Shown here piece by piece: positions 6,776 through 10,435 of a stretch of DNA of 10,435 bases; the stretch's first letter is position 1, and every line of letters begins with the position of its first letter. The DNA is from Parachlamydiales bacterium. Its GTDB lineage: Bacteria; Chlamydiota; Chlamydiia; Chlamydiales; Simkaniaceae. Location of the stretch: contig DAOWHK010000128.1 of assembly GCA_030641465.1 (NCBI GenBank), positions 1 through 10,435 on the forward strand, written 5' to 3'. The notes below the pieces were generated by a model. That model did not search any database. It was given only the letters and a program-made list of their open reading frames with translations, and was not told the DNA's origin. The translations under genes and the position numbers were made by a program.

Positions 6776-6897
6776 CCCCTCTGAGTATTCGTAGTATCTA
6801 CTGCAATACCAGCCGCAATCGACAGTTGATAGACTCTTCCTTGAACGGTATTTTGCCCACCTTGCAAAGCTTGAAGAAAATTCCCTAATTCTCTATT
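6776..6897 (-). pseudogene. Remnant of an LRR-family C-terminal module
   Basis: Read on the minus strand, this gap translates without a stop to a peptide containing QNTVQGRVYQLSIAAG followed by IAVDTTN. It matches QNSVHGKVYQLSIDVG and IAVDTTN of LRR protein 3. At DNA level 6786-6855 matches 4761-4830 at 59 of 70 positions by hand count. There is no start codon with a binding site, a TAG lies just upstream in frame, and the LRR part is missing. The frame would continue antisense into LRR gene 4 before stopping. It is therefore a dead fragment left by duplication, deletion or inversion, in the same orientation as LRR genes 1-3. Confidence 0.75.
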
Positions 6898-6899
6898 AT
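6871..6899 (+). promoter_or_regulatory. Candidate promoter of the 6938 gene
   Basis: TTGAAG (6871-6876) and TATTAT (6894-6899) are 17 bases apart, four and five matches to the sigma-70 consensus. The start point would be near 6906, leaving a leader of about 32 bases with AGGA (6929-6932) five bases before the ATG. The promoter lies in the LRR remnant, on the opposite strand. Confidence 0.55.
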
Positions 6900-6937
6900 T
6901 CTAGTCTTTATTCAAGAAAATTTTTTATAGGAACCAA

Positions 6938-7753
6938 ATGATAGCAATTGGCGAGTTTATAGGCGTTTTAGACCCTCAGCAAGTAAGATCCGTGCAAGAG
7001 GGAAGTGATCTTCGTCTACAGGCATGGATTCCACTTCTTACGAGTACAGAAAATGGCCTTGAGCTATCGACACGCAATCTTGAATGCTTCCATCCAACGC
7101 TTGACCAAGAAACGGATGGAATTCTCCTAACTCTCCTCAAAAAAGTAAAAGCTTTCATTATGAGATTTCTTTTTAATAATGAGATGCTTGTTTGGCAAGA
7201 AAGAGCGGATTTTCTAAGAAGAGATCTAGAAGACCCCATAGAAATGACCTCTATTGAAAGCCCGCAGAGTCCTATGGAAATGGCTTTCTTAAATGGAGCG
7301 TTTCAAAATAATAATACGGAGTTTGCACGAACAGTGCTCCGCTCCTTATTTCCACAAAATATCCAAAATTTCACATCTGATGGGACAGCTTTCACAATTG
7401 CTCTGCAGGGGCCATCTGAGGGAAATCTTCAAGACCTGTCCTGTTTTAGCGCTCTAAGTCCTGTAGGGGTTCCAACTGGAGCCTTTGCTGTGTTAAGAAT
7501 GGAGCAAGTGGTCACTGGGTATATGATGGACGAATCTTTGAATTTTGGAACTGGACAAATAACGATCGATGTAAGGTTCGGTATCATGGGACTCACTCGC
7601 TCTATGATGCAAACATCTTTAAGTCGCATACAAATTATGCCAGATGAAACGCTGCACCTATTTACTGAAGAGGCCCCTGATACTCCTGTTGTTTTTACAA
7701 GAGAGCAGTTTAATGCTGCATTTGGGTCATTTAGCTGGAATAGTGCTTCCTAA
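6938..7753 (+). CDS. Hypothetical protein, unrecognised family
   Basis: A 271-residue protein that I cannot assign. It has no signal peptide, no clear membrane segment and no known catalytic motif. Residues 1-60 are mixed. Residues 60-100 look helical and amphipathic (LLTLLKKVKAFIMRFLFNNE). Residues 100-115 are rich in Ser/Pro/Glu and may be a linker. The part from about 145 to 255 has the alternating pattern of beta strands (FTIALQG, FAVLRMEQVVTGYMM, GQITIDVRFGIMG, TPVVFT), suggesting a compact beta domain. The ATG is supported by AGGA five bases upstream and by a promoter at 6871-6899, so it is probably a single-gene unit. Its last 27 bases overlap the convergent hydrolase gene. Composition and codon use do not stand out from the neighbours. 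A lineage-specific protein is likely; an effector role is possible from the setting but has no direct support. Confidence 0.75.
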   Translation: MIAIGEFIGVLDPQQVRSVQEGSDLRLQAWIPLLTSTENGLELSTRNLECFHPTLDQETDGILLTLLKKVKAFIMRFLFNNEMLVWQERADFLRRDLEDPIEMTSIESPQSPMEMAFLNGAFQNNNTEFARTVLRSLFPQNIQNFTSDGTAFTIALQGPSEGNLQDLSCFSALSPVGVPTGAFAVLRMEQVVTGYMMDESLNFGTGQITIDVRFGIMGLTRSMMQTSLSRIQIMPDETLHLFTEEAPDTPVVFTREQFNAAFGSFSWNSAS

Positions 7754-8560
7754 AATATGATTTAGTTTTTGCATGTAACTAGGATGCTCATAGGTGCGAT
7801 CATGCGTTGCTTTACTAAGTGCTGTAAGTTGTAAATTTTTAGAAGAAGTGGCAAGTTTTTCGAGGCGTTTGCTAGATTGAAAAGGAATCGTTTGATCATG
7901 AGTTCCGTGAAACAGGAAAATCGGAGCTTTTACCTTTTGAATCCAAAGATCTGTTCGAAAATGATATTTTAAAAGACTTTTTACAATAAATCCTGGGATC
8001 CAACGAAGCTCACTTGAAGCAAGTTCTAATATACTATAGTAGGGCGCTTCTAAAATTAGCATTTTTGGATGATACTCCGAAGCAACATAGGTTGCAATCC
8101 CCGTGCCAAGAGACCTTCCATAAACAATGATTTTTTCCTCAGAGAAGCGCTCCCATACATACTCATAGAGCATTTTAGCATCGGAAAGAACTCCCTTCTC
8201 TGTAATTTTTCCGCGACTTTTCCCAAATCCACGATAATCACACATCAAAACGGAATAACCCCGCTTCGTAAAATTTTCTACAACAGCTTCCCAACGCTGA
8301 CCTAAGTGACACCCTCTTCCGTGAAAATATAAAACCATTCCTTTTGGGTCTTCTGCAATGAATTCGACTGCGTGGATTTTTGTCTCTTGATCTACTGCAA
8401 AAACATGCTCCTCAAAATCTATTTTGTAAGAAATCGGGTAGTCGTCTGAGAGCTTCCTAGGATTAAAAATTTTCTTTTCTTGAACAATGGCCGTATATCC
8501 AATAAGAATAAAATAAATAAGTACTAAGCTTGAAGTGATCCAGATAATTTTCTTTTTCAT
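7727..8560 (-). CDS. Membrane-anchored alpha/beta hydrolase (BEM46/ABHD13-like)
   Basis: A 277-residue serine hydrolase of the alpha/beta fold. Residues 5-24 form one hydrophobic N-terminal segment after MKKK, so the catalytic domain is probably held on the outer face of the inner membrane. The oxyanion region is YFHGRGCHLGQR (78-89). The nucleophile elbow is GRSLGTG with Ser150. Asp222 lies in HGTHDQTIP, and the His is most likely His253 in ATHDRTYEHP, so the triad is complete. CDYRGFGKSRG (107-117) is typical of the BEM46-like subgroup. The substrate cannot be read from the sequence; esterase, thioesterase or lipase activity are all possible. It follows the transporter gene by 23 bases on the same strand, with a weak binding site, so it is probably co-transcribed. 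Its 3' end overlaps the 6938 gene by 27 bases, tail to tail. Confidence 0.9.
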   Translation of the reverse strand: MKKKIIWITSSLVLIYFILIGYTAIVQEKKIFNPRKLSDDYPISYKIDFEEHVFAVDQETKIHAVEFIAEDPKGMVLYFHGRGCHLGQRWEAVVENFTKRGYSVLMCDYRGFGKSRGKITEKGVLSDAKMLYEYVWERFSEEKIIVYGRSLGTGIATYVASEYHPKMLILEAPYYSILELASSELRWIPGFIVKSLLKYHFRTDLWIQKVKAPIFLFHGTHDQTIPFQSSKRLEKLATSSKNLQLTALSKATHDRTYEHPSYMQKLNHILGSTIPAK

Positions 8561-8583
8561 GAAACCACTTTAGCAAAAACGGC

Positions 8584-10435
8584 TTATTTTATCCAGTCCG
8601 TAACTGCTTGAAAGACGCTCCAGCGAGGAGGCGGCGGCAATGGGCTTTTTCCCTCCATCCAGTAAGCATATTGCTCTTTCTCAAAACCATTATCCTTTTG
8701 AAGAGTCAGCCAACTATTCAAAAAGAGCAGCAGATTAAAGGTATTATTTTCCACAGGATAGCTCAAAAATCCCGAGCCAATATTTCCCGAATAGTCCATC
8801 GTGACAAAATTTGGGTGTTCCATAGCATAGGCGATTGCAAGTTCTTTGGACAAAAAGAGTGCATCGATCTTTTTTGAGGCAAAAGCTTTGGTAAATTCGA
8901 CTTCATCTGCAATCGGAACTATTTCAGCTTCTTGGAAATAATGGCGCAAAGCCCCTTGAAAATAATTAAGACTCCCTATTTTTAAATTTTTTGCTAATTT
9001 GATACGATCCAAATCCACATAGTCACTTGATTGATCTTTAGGAACTAGCAGCACATTTTCTGAAGACAGATAAGCCCTTGGGAAATTCATTACTCCCTCC
9101 CCATAGGCCGTCACAATCATAGGACCCATTGCAATATCAATGATTTTGTTAGAGAGTAGATCCTGCACATTTGTAGAAGTGCAAGGAATAAATTCGAGTT
9201 TTACCCCTAGATCTTTGGCAAACTTATAAGCCATGACAATGTTATAGCCAACAAGCTCCTCTTTTTCATTAAAATAGGTGAATGGAGGGCTATTTGCAAA
9301 ATACCCTACACGTAAAATACGCGTTGAAAGAATTCTTACAAGGGGATCAAGATCTGTTTGAGGCTTTTTGAAAAAGCTAGCATCCCTATACACCGTGGCA
9401 TTGATATCTGCCCGGTAGGCTTTTTCTAGGCTAAGTTTTTCTGGCCTATAAGAGGTGGGGCTTAAGTTTTTAAAAAAATAATTTACACCCAAAACGCAAC
9501 TTGCCATTACTAGAAAAAAACACAAAAAATGCTTAAGCATAATACGCAGGTTTAATTTCACTAGGCGATAGTATCCAAAAAGAAGGAGCAGTGCAAAAGT
9601 GACAATGCTTGAAACACTAAGAAGCACCTCAAAATTTTGTGAGATTAAGGATGTATTACTATAGAGTTTGATAAGATCACTTGGAAATCCAAGTTTTTCA
9701 ATGAGAAAAGAAATTGAGCTAACTGCCATCTCAGGACCACCAAAAGACATGGGAATTGTCAAAATGGACATCAAAACTTTTTCTACCCAATCAATTGGAT
9801 GATGATAATAGGAAGAGAGATGGAAAATAAAAAAGAGAATGAGGAAATTCCCTACCTGCGCAAAAGTATAAGAAAAAGGAACGATGGTCTGCGATGTACT
9901 ATGAAAATTTTCATCGTTTATCTGATACTTCGTGCCATATCTTTTGATACTTTGATTAATATAGGGAATGGCAATACTTGGAGATCCAATCACAAATGCA
10001 AGAAGACAGGTGCCTTTTAACTCTTTGATGATTTCTCGGTATTTTAACGGGGTAAAGCTCATAAGAAGTGCCGGAAGCGCCCAAAAAGTCAAAAGCAAAG
10101 TCAAAACAACAAGAGGAATTAAATAGTAAGCAAGAATCCGCAAATCTTCTAAATACACCGTACCAAAAGCATTTGCAAAAAGTGCCGCGATCCCAATTGG
10201 AGCCACTTTCGTAATCCCTCCAAGGAGCATCTCAATGGTATTATTCACTCTTTCTAAAAATGAAATTAAGGGCTCTTTCACCTTTAAATGCATAAGAGCA
10301 ATTCCCATAATAATTCCAAAAATGGCAATGGCTGGAACAACATTATTCGCTAAGTCATAAATCGGATTTTCTGGAACGAGGTAGCGTAGAAAATTATGAG
10401 CAAGCTCAGACACCTCTGGATTTGTGGTAATGATG
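8584..10435 (-). CDS. Sodium:dicarboxylate symporter-type transporter fused to a solute-binding domain (5' end outside window)
   Basis: The frame is open to the window edge; the GTG at 10413 is probably internal because the frame runs on. Counting from that GTG, residues 1-315 form a multi-span membrane part like the glutamate/dicarboxylate:cation symporter (SDF) family. NPIYDLANNVVPAIAIFGII, the ITKVAPIGIAALFANAFG helix and AFVIGSPSIAIP at the first hairpin are recognisable. About 100 N-terminal residues are missing. After a last helix (295-313), residues about 363-575 form a family 3 solute-binding domain (ILRVGYFANSPPFTYFNE, then ELVGYNIVMAYKFAKDLGV), placed outside the inner membrane. The tail ends in a proline stretch. 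The usual NMDGT of TM7 is replaced by FAQVGN, and the ligand-carboxylate Arg of the binding domain (TxxR) reads TAYG. The substrate is therefore uncertain. Probably the first gene of a unit with the hydrolase. Confidence 0.87.
   Translation of the reverse strand, partial: IITTNPEVSELAHNFLRYLVPENPIYDLANNVVPAIAIFGIIMGIALMHLKVKEPLISFLERVNNTIEMLLGGITKVAPIGIAALFANAFGTVYLEDLRILAYYLIPLVVLTLLLTFWALPALLMSFTPLKYREIIKELKGTCLLAFVIGSPSIAIPYINQSIKRYGTKYQINDENFHSTSQTIVPFSYTFAQVGNFLILFFIFHLSSYYHHPIDWVEKVLMSILTIPMSFGGPEMAVSSISFLIEKLGFPSDLIKLYSNTSLISQNFEVLLSVSSIVTFALLLLFGYYRLVKLNLRIMLKHFLCFFLVMASCVLGVNYFFKNLSPTSYRPEKLSLEKAYRADINATVYRDASFFKKPQTDLDPLVRILSTRILRVGYFANSPPFTYFNEKEELVGYNIVMAYKFAKDLGVKLEFIPCTSTNVQDLLSNKIIDIAMGPMIVTAYGEGVMNFPRAYLSSENVLLVPKDQSSDYVDLDRIKLAKNLKIGSLNYFQGALRHYFQEAEIVPIADEVEFTKAFASKKIDALFLSKELAIAYAMEHPNFVTMDYSGNIGSGFLSYPVENNTFNLLLFLNSWLTLQKDNGFEKEQYAYWMEGKSPLPPPPRWSVFQAVTDWIK

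Noticed and set aside
6673..6888. Small plus-strand frame (71 codons) across the end of LRR gene 4
   Set aside because: It overlaps a supported gene and the LRR remnant, has no binding site, and the remnant on the other strand explains its coding look.
9799..10020. Plus-strand frame (73 codons) within the transporter gene
   Set aside because: Antisense shadow of membrane segments, with no homology or start signal. The same holds for the frames at 390-626, 3738-3992, 6406-6600, 6976-7239, 7429-7629, 8056-8305 and 8608-8877.
10411..10413. GTG as start of the transporter gene
   Set aside because: The frame stays open to the edge, and the membrane part would lack about 100 residues of the family N-terminus.
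1..10435. CRISPR arrays, tRNA or rRNA genes, transposases
   Set aside because: No regular short repeats with spacers, no cloverleaf-like stretch and no transposase motif were seen on either strand. The gaps between genes are all shorter than 200 bases.

Overview
The window looks like a piece of an AT-rich bacterial chromosome. It is most likely from an obligate intracellular, amoeba-associated member of the Chlamydiae (Parachlamydia/Simkania/Waddlia-like). This is an inference from gene content, not from a marker gene. The strongest hint is a cluster of F-box-like plus leucine-rich-repeat (LRR) proteins, a type of host-directed protein family known to be expanded in those bacteria. A secreted phytase-type PTP-fold protein and a membrane GlpD fit the same setting but are less specific.

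Layout. (1) 1-2095, + strand: the 3' two thirds of glpD (FAD-dependent glycerol-3-phosphate dehydrogenase), overlapped by 11 nt by a secreted protein of the phytase-like/inositol-polyphosphate PTP family. Its P-loop carries Asp in place of the catalytic Cys. (2) 1941-5502, - strand: three LRR genes read in the order 5502>4678, 4678>3374, 3272>1941. The first two are translationally coupled. The second and third are close tandem paralogues with an N-terminal F-box-like motif. The last gene runs 155 nt antisense into the 3' end of the phosphatase-like gene. (3) 5503-5671: an AT-rich divergent promoter region. (4) 5672-6745, + strand: a fourth LRR protein with an F-box-like N-terminus. (5) 6746-6937: a gap that holds a decayed, inverted remnant of an LRR-family C-terminus and, inside it, a good promoter for the next gene. 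(6) 6938-7753, + strand: an unrecognised soluble protein. (7) 7727-10435, - strand: a two-gene unit made of a sodium:dicarboxylate-symporter-type transporter fused to a periplasmic solute-binding domain (5' end cut by the window), followed by a membrane-anchored alpha/beta hydrolase.

The most interesting signal is in the LRR locus. All four proteins and the remnant share a C-terminal module of about 45-60 residues, outside the LRRs, that I do not recognise. The two tandem paralogues carry it twice. One gene has lost the F-box-like part, one fragment is dead, and the convergent neighbour's 3' end has been overrun. Together this points to a locus growing by duplication and rearrangement. If the proteins are exported, the F-box would recruit host SKP1/cullin ligase, the LRR would bind a target, and the C-terminal module would do something not yet described. 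Export and host action are not shown by the sequence.

No tRNA, rRNA, CRISPR array or insertion sequence was seen. No stretch over 300 bases lacks a gene.
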